Shown here: in pieces, positions 24,401-30,931 of the stretch
Layout of the letters: every line of letters starts with the position of its first letter
Position numbering within the stretch: position 1 is the stretch's first letter
NCBI GenBank assembly: GCA_937952235.1
Contig: CALFZM010000175.1
Span: forward strand, 1 to 30,931
Direction: 5' to 3'
Length of the DNA: 30,931 nt
Source: an uncultured Opitutia bacterium
GTDB taxonomy: Bacteria > Verrucomicrobiota > Verrucomicrobiia > Opitutales > Opitutaceae
Notes under the pieces: model-generated
Database searches by the model: none
What the model saw: only the letters and a program-made list of their open reading frames with translations
Told to the model about the DNA's origin: nothing
Made by a program: the position numbers and the translations under genes

Positions 24401-25732
24401 GTGCGCTGTGCTCGCGCCACGTTTCTCCGGCTGGCCGTCGTTCTGGCCAGCCTTGTCATCCGCCTCGGCGGCGAGCCCGGTGCGCGGCCCGATCCGGCCG
24501 ATGCGTCATGGCTCGACGACCTGCAGCGGCGCGCGGTCCTCTACTTTGTCGAGCAGGTGGATCCCGGCACGGGCCTGGTGCGGGATCGCGCGCCGGTCGA
24601 CGGCGGGACTTCCCGTGCGCCCTCGAGCGTGGCCGCCACCGGGTTCGGACTCTCGGCCTGGTGCGTGGCGGAGGCGCGGGGATGGATGAGCCGGGAGGAA
24701 CTCCTTCGCCGGGTGCGGGGCACGCTGCGCTTCCTCGCGGACGGGCATGCGCACGAGCGTGGCTGGTTCTACCATTTCGTCGATGCCACCGACGGCCGCC
24801 GCGTGTGGGCCAGCGAGGCGTCGACGATCGACACGGCGCTGCTCCTGCAGGGAGCGCTCCACGCGCGGGAGCACCTGCGCGACCCCGAGGTGAGCTGCCT
24901 GGTCGATGCGATCTACGCGCGGATCGACTGGCGCTGGGCCCTGAACGGCGGCACGTCGCTGGCGCACGGCTGGCGTCCGGAGGACGGGTTCATCCCCCAT
25001 CGGTGGGACAGCTATGCGGAGCTGCTGGGGCTTTACCTGCTCGGCCTCGGGGCACCCCAGGGAGCACTGCCGGTGGAGAGCTGGGCGGCCTGGCGACGCG
25101 CGCCGGTGATTCGGCAGGCAGGGCGGACTTTCATCCACTGCGGCCCCCTGTTCACGCATCAGTATGCACATGCCTGGTTCGATTTTCGGGGCCGGCGGGA
25201 CGGCGCCTTTGACTACTGGCAGAATTCCGTCGATGCCACCCTGGCCCAACGGGAATGGTCGGCGGCCCAGAGCGCCCGTTTCCCTCGTTGGTCGCGCGAG
25301 GTGTGGGGGCTGACCGCTTCGGACAGCGCCGCGGGCTACAAGGCCTGGGGCACGCCGCGCCCGGGAATCACCGGGGACGACCAGAGCGACGGCACCCTGG
25401 TGCCGAGCGCGCCGGGCGGTTCGCTGCCGTTTGCGCCGGCGGAGTGCATCGCGGCCCTGCGCGCCCTCCAGGCGGTGGGCGGCGAGCGGGTTTGGGGCCG
25501 GTATGGGTTCGTGGATGCGTTCAATCCTCACACCGGGTGGGCTTCGCCGGACGTCATCGGCATCAGCGTCGGCGTGACGCTGTTGATGGCGGAAAACCTG
25601 CGCACGGGTCTCGTCTGGCGGAGTTTCATGCGCGCGCCCGAAGTCGGGCGCGGGCTGAAACGCGCGGGCTTCTCCGAGCCGGATGCGAAACTAGCGGTGC
25701 CGGTTCTGGCGACCGTCGGCGCCGGTCCGTAG
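24401..25732 (+). CDS. Secreted glycoamylase-domain glycoside hydrolase (GH144-like)
   Basis: From the GTG at 24401 the protein has 443 residues and opens with a signal peptide (RCARATFLRLAVVLASLVI). It continues as an alpha/alpha-barrel of the glycoamylase type: LQRRAVLYFVEQVDPGTGLVRD, SVAATGFGLSAWCVAEA, GWFYHFVD, WASEASTIDTALLLQG, then HQYAHAWFDFRG, DYWQNSVDATLA, VWGLTASDSAAGYKAWGTP and FAPAECIAALRAL. Relatives include beta-1,2-glucan hydrolases of GH144, so a periplasmic or extracellular beta-glucan is the likely substrate. An in-frame TTG at 24320 would extend it upstream but would displace the signal peptide. It follows truA by about 97 bases and ends just before repeat copy 2. Confidence 0.88.
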   Translation: MRCARATFLRLAVVLASLVIRLGGEPGARPDPADASWLDDLQRRAVLYFVEQVDPGTGLVRDRAPVDGGTSRAPSSVAATGFGLSAWCVAEARGWMSREELLRRVRGTLRFLADGHAHERGWFYHFVDATDGRRVWASEASTIDTALLLQGALHAREHLRDPEVSCLVDAIYARIDWRWALNGGTSLAHGWRPEDGFIPHRWDSYAELLGLYLLGLGAPQGALPVESWAAWRRAPVIRQAGRTFIHCGPLFTHQYAHAWFDFRGRRDGAFDYWQNSVDATLAQREWSAAQSARFPRWSREVWGLTASDSAAGYKAWGTPRPGITGDDQSDGTLVPSAPGGSLPFAPAECIAALRALQAVGGERVWGRYGFVDAFNPHTGWASPDVIGISVGVTLLMAENLRTGLVWRSFMRAPEVGRGLKRAGFSEPDAKLAVPVLATVGAGP

Positions 25733-25772
25733 GCGCGGTCGAGACGGACGCTGGGGCGAGCTGCCGGTCTCA

Positions 25773-25920
25773 GCCGGACTGATGCGTTGGCCTTCAAATC
25801 AGCCGTGAGAACGGCCGCACGGAAAGGTGGAGCAGCTTGTCCTCAAGCTGCTGCGGACCGGACCATCGCCCGTCAGCTGCCTGGGGACAGGCGGCTCCAC
25901 CGCAATGGCATCGTTCCGGC
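25773..25920 (-). repeat. Structured intergenic repeat, copy 2 (inverted)
   Basis: This is a complete 148-bp copy in the opposite orientation to copies 1 and 3. It fills the gap between the convergent glycoamylase and sufT stops. The 76-bp core is 25826-25901 and differs from copy 1 at three positions: one breaks a pair in the first hairpin, one is in the linker, and one spoils the linker palindrome. The second hairpin is unchanged. The imperfect terminal inverted repeat is clearer here: GCCGGAACGATGC at one end and GCATCAGTCCGGC at the other (11 of 13 match). The copy abuts the sufT stop, so it may also end transcription. Confidence 0.93.
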
Positions 25921-26472
25921 TCAGATCAGGCCGAGCTTCATCTTTCCCTCTTCGGAAATCATCTGCTGGTTCCACGGCGGCTCCCAGGTGATGCGCACGT
26001 CGGCGTCGGTCACCCCGGGCACCGCGAGGATCTTCGACTTCGCATCCTCGGCGATGGCGGGTCCCATGCCGCAGCCGGGGGCGGTGAGGGTCATGGCGAC
26101 GTTTACGCGGTACCCGGCGGGATTCTGTCCGGCCAGTTTCTCGACCTCCATGGAGTAGACGAGCCCGAGGTCGACGATGTTGACGGGGATCTCCGGGTCG
26201 AACACCTGGCGCAACTGGGCCCAGATCGCCTCCGGGTCGGGCGCTCCGTCGGCAAGCGTGGCGGCGGAGACCGTCGTATCGCTGACGGACTCGCCGAGGG
26301 CGTCGCCATCCTTGCCGTCGATGCGGAAGAGGCCGAAATCGGTCTGGACGGTATAGCTGCCGCCCAGGGTCTGGTGGATGAAAACGCGGCCGCCGGCGGG
26401 CAGCGTCTGCTTGTCGCCGGAAGGGATCTGCGTGGCGGTGACGTCGCGGGAGAGGGTGCGTTCTCGGTTCAT
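25921..26472 (-). CDS. sufT: Iron-sulfur assembly factor SufT (DUF59/MIP18 family)
   Basis: This 183-residue protein has an N-terminal part typical of SufT (SRDVTATQIPSGDKQTLPAGG, FIHQTLGGSYTV) and a C-terminal DUF59 domain with FDPEIPVNIVDLGLVYS (91-107) and the conserved cysteine segment MTLTAPGCGMG (Cys134). SufT helps mature Fe-S proteins under high demand. It is the last gene of the fur-sufCBD cluster. The ATG at 26472 has no clear Shine-Dalgarno sequence. Instead a heptamer repeat lies 9 bases upstream. The 119-base gap from sufD is the widest in the operon. Confidence 0.94.
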   Translation of the reverse strand: MNRERTLSRDVTATQIPSGDKQTLPAGGRVFIHQTLGGSYTVQTDFGLFRIDGKDGDALGESVSDTTVSAATLADGAPDPEAIWAQLRQVFDPEIPVNIVDLGLVYSMEVEKLAGQNPAGYRVNVAMTLTAPGCGMGPAIAEDAKSKILAVPGVTDADVRITWEPPWNQQMISEEGKMKLGLI

Positions 26473-26481
26473 GGCGACAGT

Positions 26482-26516
26482 AGTAGCGAGTAGCGACTAG
26501 TGAGTAGCGGGTTGCG
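26482..26516. repeat. Short tandem heptamer repeat before sufT
   Basis: Five 7-base units stand in phase on the plus strand: AGTAGCG, AGTAGCG, ACTAGTG, AGTAGCG, GGTTGCG. The first, second and fourth are identical. On the sufT strand this is a CGCTACT-type array ending 9 bases before the ATG, in the place of a ribosome-binding site. No hairpin is evident. Confidence 0.8.
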
Positions 26517-26591
26517 AATGGGACCAGCGGTGAGGGAGTCGAGGGCGAGGAGAGTCATGCTCGCTGTTCACCTCCCGCTGCTCGCTCCTTC

Positions 26592-27941
26592 CTATTCAAA
26601 CTGCGTTTCGATCAGCGCGCGCAGCGCCGCGTGGAGCTCATCGTCGGTGAGACGATTCAGGACTTCCTCGAAGAAGCCGAACGTGAGCAGCTTGTCGGCG
26701 GCCTCGCGGGGGATGCCGCGGGCCTGCAGGTAGAACTCCTGCTCCGGATCGATCCGGCTGCTCGTCGCGCCGTGCGTGCAGCGGACATCGTTGGCCTGGA
26801 TCTCGAGGCCGGGGAGCGAGTTCGCCTCGGCCTCCTCGCTCAGCATGAGATTGCGGTTGCTCTGGTAGGCATCGGTGCGCTGGGCGTCGGGATCGACGAC
26901 GATCAGCCCGGAGAAGATCGTCTTCGCCGTCTGCCGGAGGGAATTCTTGTAGAGGAGGTCGGACTTGGTGTCCGGCGCCTGATGGATCTGCAGCGTGCGC
27001 TGGTCGAACTCCTGCGAGCCGTCGGCCACCGTGAGCGCGAGCATCTCGGACAACGCGCCCGGGGCCTGGAGCTGGGAGAGCGACTCGTGGCGCGATTGAC
27101 GTCCGCCCAGGTGCAGGTTGAGCGACTGGACGCGGGCATCGCGTCGGACGACCGTGGAGTTGAGCTGCAGCGAGAGCGTCTCGTACGACCAAGCCTGCGC
27201 GCCGACGTACGTGAGCTGCGCCCCGTGGGCGGCGTACAGGTCGTTGGCACCGCAGGCGAAATGGGGGAGGGCGGCCGCGGTGCCGGGCAGCGAAAGCCGG
27301 GCATCGGCGTAGAACAGGTCGATGACCGTCGCCTTCGCGTTCTCCTCCGCGATCACCAGCGTGTGCGGGAAGATCGCCGTGGCCGGACCGGTCACCCGGT
27401 GGTGGATCACGATCGGGCCGGCGAGCTCCACGCCTCGCGGCACGTAGACGAACGCCCCGTCACGCACGAACGCCGCGTGCAGGGCGGCGAACTTCTCCGA
27501 GCCGAGCTTCTGCGGCTGCGCCATGAAGTGAGCCTTCAGCAGTTCGGGGTGGCTCGCGGCGGCCTCGGTGAGGGTGCTGACGACCACGCCGGCGGGGCGC
27601 GGCGTCGTGGCGCGGGCGGAGAGGTGATTGTTCGTGAACGCCAGGTCCGGCCGCGCCAGCGCGGCGGGCAGGTCGGGGATCCGGTCATCGGCCTGGGTGG
27701 CCTCGGCGGGCGTGCCGACGTGGAAGCCGTCGAGCGTCAGGCCCTGGAGGCTGGAGAAACGCCACGCCTCGTCGGTGCGCGCCGGGAGCGGCAGCGCCGC
27801 GAACCGCTCGTACGCGGCGCGCTTGCGCTCGAGCCACCAGGCCGGGGCGCCGTCGAGGCTGGCGAGGTGCGCGGCGAAGGCATCGGCCGTGAAGCTCCCG
27901 AGCGGGGAGCGTGCAGTGGAGGAGGGTACGGAAGCGGACAT
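26592..27941 (-). CDS. sufD: Fe-S scaffold protein SufD
   Basis: This 449-residue SufD works with SufB and SufC to build Fe-S clusters. It shows the N-terminal RTDEAWRFSSLQGL segment, FVYVPRGVELAGPIVIHH near 165, LNLHLGGRQSRHESLSQL in the beta-helix, and the C-terminal CTHGATSSRIDPEQEFYLQARGI with the conserved histidine, followed by LTFGFFEEVL. It starts 22 bases after the sufB stop, so translation is probably coupled. The ATG at 27941 is the only convincing start. Confidence 0.96.
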   Translation of the reverse strand: MSASVPSSTARSPLGSFTADAFAAHLASLDGAPAWWLERKRAAYERFAALPLPARTDEAWRFSSLQGLTLDGFHVGTPAEATQADDRIPDLPAALARPDLAFTNNHLSARATTPRPAGVVVSTLTEAAASHPELLKAHFMAQPQKLGSEKFAALHAAFVRDGAFVYVPRGVELAGPIVIHHRVTGPATAIFPHTLVIAEENAKATVIDLFYADARLSLPGTAAALPHFACGANDLYAAHGAQLTYVGAQAWSYETLSLQLNSTVVRRDARVQSLNLHLGGRQSRHESLSQLQAPGALSEMLALTVADGSQEFDQRTLQIHQAPDTKSDLLYKNSLRQTAKTIFSGLIVVDPDAQRTDAYQSNRNLMLSEEAEANSLPGLEIQANDVRCTHGATSSRIDPEQEFYLQARGIPREAADKLLTFGFFEEVLNRLTDDELHAALRALIETQFE

Positions 27942-27963
27942 GTTCGTCGGGCGGGTGGGCGGT

Positions 27964-29412
27964 TCAACCGACGCTGCCTTCCATCTCGAGGTCGATCAGG
28001 CGCTTCAGCTCGACGGAGTACTCCATCGGAAACTGCCGCGCGAGGTCGTTGACGAAACCGTTGACGGCGAGACTCATCGCCTGCCCCTCGGTGAGGCCGC
28101 GCTGCTGCATGTAAAAGATCATTTCCTCGTTCACCTTCGAGACGCTGGCCTCGTGCTGCACGTAGTTGCGGTCGCCGCGGACGGTGATGGCGGGGTAGGT
28201 GTCGGTGCGGCTGTTGGTATTGATGAGGAGCGCGTCGCACTCGGTGTTGTTCTTGCAACCCTTGAGGTGCTTCGGGATGTGCACGACGCCGCGGTAGGTG
28301 CTGCGGCCCTGGCCGACGGAAATCGACTTGGCGACGATGTTGGAGGTCGTCTCGTCGGCGGCGTGAATCATCTTCGCGCCCGTGTCCTGGTGCTGGCCAT
28401 CGTTGGCCAGCGCGATGGAGATGACCTCGCCGCGCGCCTTGCGGCCCTTCAGCACGACGCCGGGGTACTTCATCGTGAGCCGGCTGCCGATGTTGCAGTC
28501 GATCCACTTGATCTCGGCCTCCTCGTGGGCGACCCCGCGCTTGGTCACGAGGTTGAACACGTTGTTGGCCCAGTTCTGCACCGTGATGTACTGGATCTTG
28601 GCGCCCTTGAGCGCGACCAGCTCGACCACCGCGCTGTGCAGCGTGGAGGTGGAAAACTTCGGCGCGGTGCAACCCTCCATGTAGGTGACCTCGGAGCCCT
28701 CGTCGGCGATGATGAGCGTGCGCTCGAACTGCCCGAAGTTTTCCGCGTTGATGCGGAAGTAGGCCTGGAGCGGCTGGGCGACCTTGACGCCCTTCGGCAC
28801 GTAGATGAACGAGCCGCCCGAAAACACCGCGCTGTTGAGCGCGGAGAACTTGTTGTCGCCCGTCGGGATCACCTTGCCGAAGAATTTCCGGAACAGCTCG
28901 GGGTGTTCGCGCAATCCCTCGGTGGAGTTGACGAAGATCACGCCCTGCTTGGCGACGATGTCCTTGATGTTCGAATACGCCGCCTCGGAGTCGAACTGTG
29001 CCTCGACGCCGGCGAGGAACTTCCGCTCCTGTTCCGGGATGCCGAGCCGCTCGAAGGTCTTCTTGATGTCGTCCGGCACCTCGTCCCAGGTGCGCTTCGG
29101 CTTCTGGCCCTGCGCGAGGTAATAACGGATCTTGTCGAAATCGATGTTCTCGAGGTCCTTCGTCGCCCAGTGGGTGGGCATGGGCTTCGCCCGGAAGACC
29201 TTCAGGGCATTCTGCCGGAATTCGCGGATCCACGGCGCCTCCTTTTTCACGGCGCTGATGTAATCGACGGTCTTCTCCGTGAGGCCGGTGCCGGCGTCGA
29301 ACTCATAGGCGACGTCATACTGGAAATCGCCCTTGGTCTGGTCGATGCCGGCGACGGGATTCTCGATCGCGACGGGCTCGAGTTCGTTGGAAAGCGTGTC
29401 GGTGGTGCGCAT
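27964..29412 (-). CDS. sufB: Fe-S scaffold protein SufB
   Basis: This 482-residue core of the SufBCD scaffold is of usual length. It has the N-terminal KEAPWIREFRQNALKVF, GVIFVNSTEGLREHPELF, SGGSFIYVPKGVKVAQPLQAYFRIN, YMEGCTAPKFSTSTLHSAVVE, the cysteine-containing GCKNNTECDALLINTNS, and EASVSKVNEEMIFYMQQRGL. It is the most conserved gene of the operon. It begins 37 bases after sufC and ends 22 bases before sufD. Cluster assembly occurs on the SufB side of the complex. Confidence 0.98.
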   Translation of the reverse strand: MRTTDTLSNELEPVAIENPVAGIDQTKGDFQYDVAYEFDAGTGLTEKTVDYISAVKKEAPWIREFRQNALKVFRAKPMPTHWATKDLENIDFDKIRYYLAQGQKPKRTWDEVPDDIKKTFERLGIPEQERKFLAGVEAQFDSEAAYSNIKDIVAKQGVIFVNSTEGLREHPELFRKFFGKVIPTGDNKFSALNSAVFSGGSFIYVPKGVKVAQPLQAYFRINAENFGQFERTLIIADEGSEVTYMEGCTAPKFSTSTLHSAVVELVALKGAKIQYITVQNWANNVFNLVTKRGVAHEEAEIKWIDCNIGSRLTMKYPGVVLKGRKARGEVISIALANDGQHQDTGAKMIHAADETTSNIVAKSISVGQGRSTYRGVVHIPKHLKGCKNNTECDALLINTNSRTDTYPAITVRGDRNYVQHEASVSKVNEEMIFYMQQRGLTEGQAMSLAVNGFVNDLARQFPMEYSVELKRLIDLEMEGSVG

Positions 29413-29449
29413 GGCGGAACGGGAGGGAGATTGGGCGCGAGGGCGCGGC

Positions 29450-30205
29450 TCAGGCGGTGACGAGTTCCTTCTTCACCCAGTCGTAGCCCTTGGCTTCGAG
29501 TTCGAGCGCGAGGGTCTTGTCGCCGCTCTTCACGATGCGGCCGTCGTACATGACGTGGACAAAATCGGGCACGATGTAGTTCAGCAGCCGCTGGTAGTGC
29601 GTGATCATCAGCACGCCCAGGTTGGGCCCGCGGAGGGTGTTCACGCCGTCGGCGACGATGCGGAGCGCATCGATGTCGAGGCCGGAATCCGTCTCGTCCA
29701 TCAGCGCGAACTTGGGCTCGAGCATCGCCATCTGGAGGATTTCGCAGCGCTTCTTCTCGCCGCCGGAGAAACCCTCGTTGACCGAGCGGGAGGTGAACTT
29801 CCGATCGATCTTCAGCATGTCCATCTTGGCGTAGAGCCGCTTGTAGTAGGCGGTGGCGTCCAGTTCCTCGCCCTCGGCCATGCGGGCCTGCTGGGCGGCG
29901 CGAAGGAAGTTGGCGATCGAGACGCCCGGGATTTCGCTCGGGTACTGGAAGGCGACAAACACGCCGGCCCGGGCTCGTTCGTCGGCTTCCTTCGCCAGCA
30001 GCGATTCGCCATCGAGCAACACATCGCCCCCCGTGACGGTGTAGTCCGGATGCCCCGCGATCACCTTGGCGAGGGTCGACTTGCCGGTGCCGTTGGGCCC
30101 CATGATGGCGTGGACTTCGCCGCTGTTGATCGTGAGGGACAGCCCCTTGACGATCGGCTTCTCACCGATGGTGACGTGAAGGTCTTGGATAACGAGCGAG
30201 GACAT
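29450..30205 (-). CDS. sufC: Fe-S assembly ATPase SufC
   Basis: This 251-residue ABC-type ATPase drives the SufBCD scaffold. It has Walker A GPNGTGKST (36-44), the Q-loop FQYPSEIPGV (86-95), the signature FSGGEKKR (146-153), Walker B FALMDETDSGLD (167-178) and the switch His203 in ITHYQRL. The start is the ATG at 30205 giving MSSLVIQDLHVTIG. Longer in-frame extensions run into the upstream gap and lack homology. The gene follows the fur-family regulator by 76 bases. Confidence 0.98.
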   Translation of the reverse strand: MSSLVIQDLHVTIGEKPIVKGLSLTINSGEVHAIMGPNGTGKSTLAKVIAGHPDYTVTGGDVLLDGESLLAKEADERARAGVFVAFQYPSEIPGVSIANFLRAAQQARMAEGEELDATAYYKRLYAKMDMLKIDRKFTSRSVNEGFSGGEKKRCEILQMAMLEPKFALMDETDSGLDIDALRIVADGVNTLRGPNLGVLMITHYQRLLNYIVPDFVHVMYDGRIVKSGDKTLALELEAKGYDWVKKELVTA

Positions 30206-30281
30206 GGACGAAAGAAACGGGTGGTCGGAGGGAACGGGCGGACGAGGAGAGGGGAGGAGCGCGGGCGTGAAAAACGGGTTC

Positions 30282-30710
30282 TCAACTGCGGCCGTCCGTC
30301 GCCTGCCCGCGGAAGGTGATCTCGATCGATTTGGCATCGAAGCCTTCCGGCAGGATCCGGGTGAGCGAGTCGAGCACCCCGGGCGGCAGGTCGATGTCGT
30401 GCGTCCGGCCGGTGCTTTCGTCGTGAAAATGCGCGTGCGGCCGGAGATTCGGACAGTAGCGCGTGGGCCCCCGCTCGAAATTCACCGCCCGGACCAGGTC
30501 GCACTGCACGAGGGTTTCCAGGCAATTGTAGACCGTCGCGAGCGAAATGGTGGGCAGCTCGGAGCGCACCCGGGCGTACACTTCGTCAGCCGTCGGATGA
30601 TCGCGCTTTTTCAGGAGAATGCTGTAAACCACTTCTCGCTGCGGGGTGGAGCGCAGGCCGCTGGTGGCGAGCCGCTGCGACAGCGCTTCGGTGTTTTCAG
30701 AGGGAGCCAT
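30282..30710 (-). CDS. Fur-family regulator lacking CXXC (PerR/Irr-like)
   Basis: This 142-residue Fur-superfamily repressor has the winged helix GLRSTPQREVVYSILLKKRDHPTADEVY (18-45) and LATVYNCLETL (57-67), followed by the metal-sensing dimerisation domain. In that domain HAHFHDESTGRTHDID (92-107) keeps His92, His94 and an Asp at the PerR Asp104 position. However, no CXXC pair is present. Only Cys63, Cys70 and Cys86 occur, so the structural zinc site of Fur and PerR is missing, as in rhizobial Irr. It heads the suf operon and probably controls it through the palindrome just upstream. An in-frame start at 30728 would add six residues, but the ATG at 30710 looks normal. Confidence 0.93.
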   Translation of the reverse strand: MAPSENTEALSQRLATSGLRSTPQREVVYSILLKKRDHPTADEVYARVRSELPTISLATVYNCLETLVQCDLVRAVNFERGPTRYCPNLRPHAHFHDESTGRTHDIDLPPGVLDSLTRILPEGFDAKSIEITFRGQATDGRS

Positions 30711-30730
30711 GGGACGGAGGGGCAGCAACC

Positions 30731-30749
30731 AATTGGAATGGTTCTAAGG
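30731..30749. promoter_or_regulatory. Second, half-conserved Fur-type site
   Basis: The left arm AATTGGAAT (30731-30739) is identical to that of the main operator. The right arm GTTCTAAGG (30741-30749) matches at only 5 of 9 bases but contains TTCTAA. Its centre is 29 bases from that of the main site, and it lies downstream of the -10 element in the fur leader. It may allow cooperative binding, or it may be a decayed copy. Confidence 0.5.
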
Positions 30750-30754
30750 CGCAA

Positions 30755-30783
30755 GTAATAATTGGAATAATTCCAATTCGCAA
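30755..30783 (-). promoter_or_regulatory. Probable promoter of the fur-suf operon
   Basis: On the minus strand TTGCGA (30778-30783) is followed after exactly 17 bases by TATTAC (30755-30760). Each matches the sigma-70 consensus at 4 of 6 positions. The spacer is almost wholly the 19-bp palindrome, so a bound repressor would block the polymerase. Transcription would begin about 40 bases before the fur ATG. Confidence 0.55.
30760..30778. promoter_or_regulatory. Perfect 9-1-9 palindromic operator of the fur-suf operon
   Basis: AATTGGAAT (30760-30768), A, ATTCCAATT (30770-30778) is an exact inverted repeat. Its TTGGAA-N3-TTCCAA core has the same architecture as Fur-superfamily boxes, notably the Irr-type TTAGAA-N3-TTCTAA as I recall it. 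It sits 50 bases before the fur-family gene and occupies the promoter spacer, so autoregulation of the whole suf operon is the natural reading. Confidence 0.8.
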
Positions 30784-30849
30784 CGGGGGCGTCACGCGGG
30801 TCGCCGATTCCTTCGCGGGGCACCGCCGTGAGCGTCGCGGCTTCGACGG

Positions 30850-30931
30850 GATGCGGTGGAGCCGCCTGTCCCCAGGCGGCTGACGTGCGACGGACCGGTC
30901 CGCAGCAGCTTGAGGACAAGCTGCTCCACCT
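30850..30931 (+). repeat. Structured intergenic repeat, copy 3 (cut off by window end)
   Basis: The 76-bp core (30855-30930) differs from copy 1 at a single base (a T to C in the linker), and both 9-bp hairpins and the closing GGTGG/CCACC are intact. The left flank keeps GATGC but lacks the six bases that separate it from the core in copies 1 and 2. The distal hairpin and right end lie beyond the window. This copy is in the intergenic region upstream of the fur-suf promoter. Confidence 0.9.

Overview
The window is uniformly GC-rich and densely packed with genes on both strands. Its content fits a member of the Verrucomicrobiota, most likely an Opitutaceae-like bacterium. That assignment is an inference from protein resemblance (a SufT-containing suf cluster, a basic AT-hook/HTH protein, ThuA and ceramidase-family secreted proteins), not from a marker-gene search. 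No prophage, CRISPR array or insertion sequence is visible.

Layout. Positions 1-361 hold a tRNA-Phe on the minus strand with its own promoter and terminator. Positions 433-5768 (minus) hold a compact pentonate locus: a YjhG-type xylonate dehydratase, an alpha-ketoglutarate semialdehyde dehydrogenase carrying a frameshift, an FAH-fold 2-keto-3-deoxypentonate dehydratase and an SDR dehydrogenase. Together these resemble the Weimberg oxidative xylose/arabinose pathway ending at 2-oxoglutarate. Upstream on the same strand is a SNF2 helicase (5801-8245). Positions 8511-12738 hold a small secreted lysozyme-like protein (plus) and, on the minus strand, ThuA, Ffh (SRP54) and a ceramidase-like secreted protein. 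Positions 12890-16186 (plus) hold an Lrp/AsnC regulator paired with a class I aminotransferase, then the ribosome-assembly GTPase Der. Positions 16449-19203 (minus) hold an apparent three-gene operon: HTH-metallo-beta-lactamase fusion, beta-hydroxyacid dehydrogenase, and a crystallin/DUF4214 secreted protein. Positions 19369-21630 (plus) hold an SDR, the basic AT-hook/HTH protein with a strong terminator, and a class IV aminotransferase. Next come MoeB-rhodanese (minus), diverging from ruvX-truA-glycoamylase (plus). The right end is a minus-strand iron-sulfur operon: fur-family regulator, sufC, sufB, sufD, sufT.

Two features stand out. First, a structured repeat of about 148 bp occurs three times, at 21631-21778, at 25773-25920 (inverted) and at 30850 to the window end (cut off). 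Each copy is intergenic. A near-invariant 76-bp core folds as a closed junction of two perfect 9-bp hairpins, and the two complete copies end in imperfect terminal inverted repeats. Second, the promoter of the fur-suf operon carries a perfect 9-1-9 palindrome lying in the -35/-10 spacer, with a half-conserved second copy downstream. The regulator encoded there lacks the structural-zinc CXXC motifs usual in Fur and PerR.

The longest stretches without a gene are 264 bases (8246-8510) and 262 bases (16187-16448). Both are described below.
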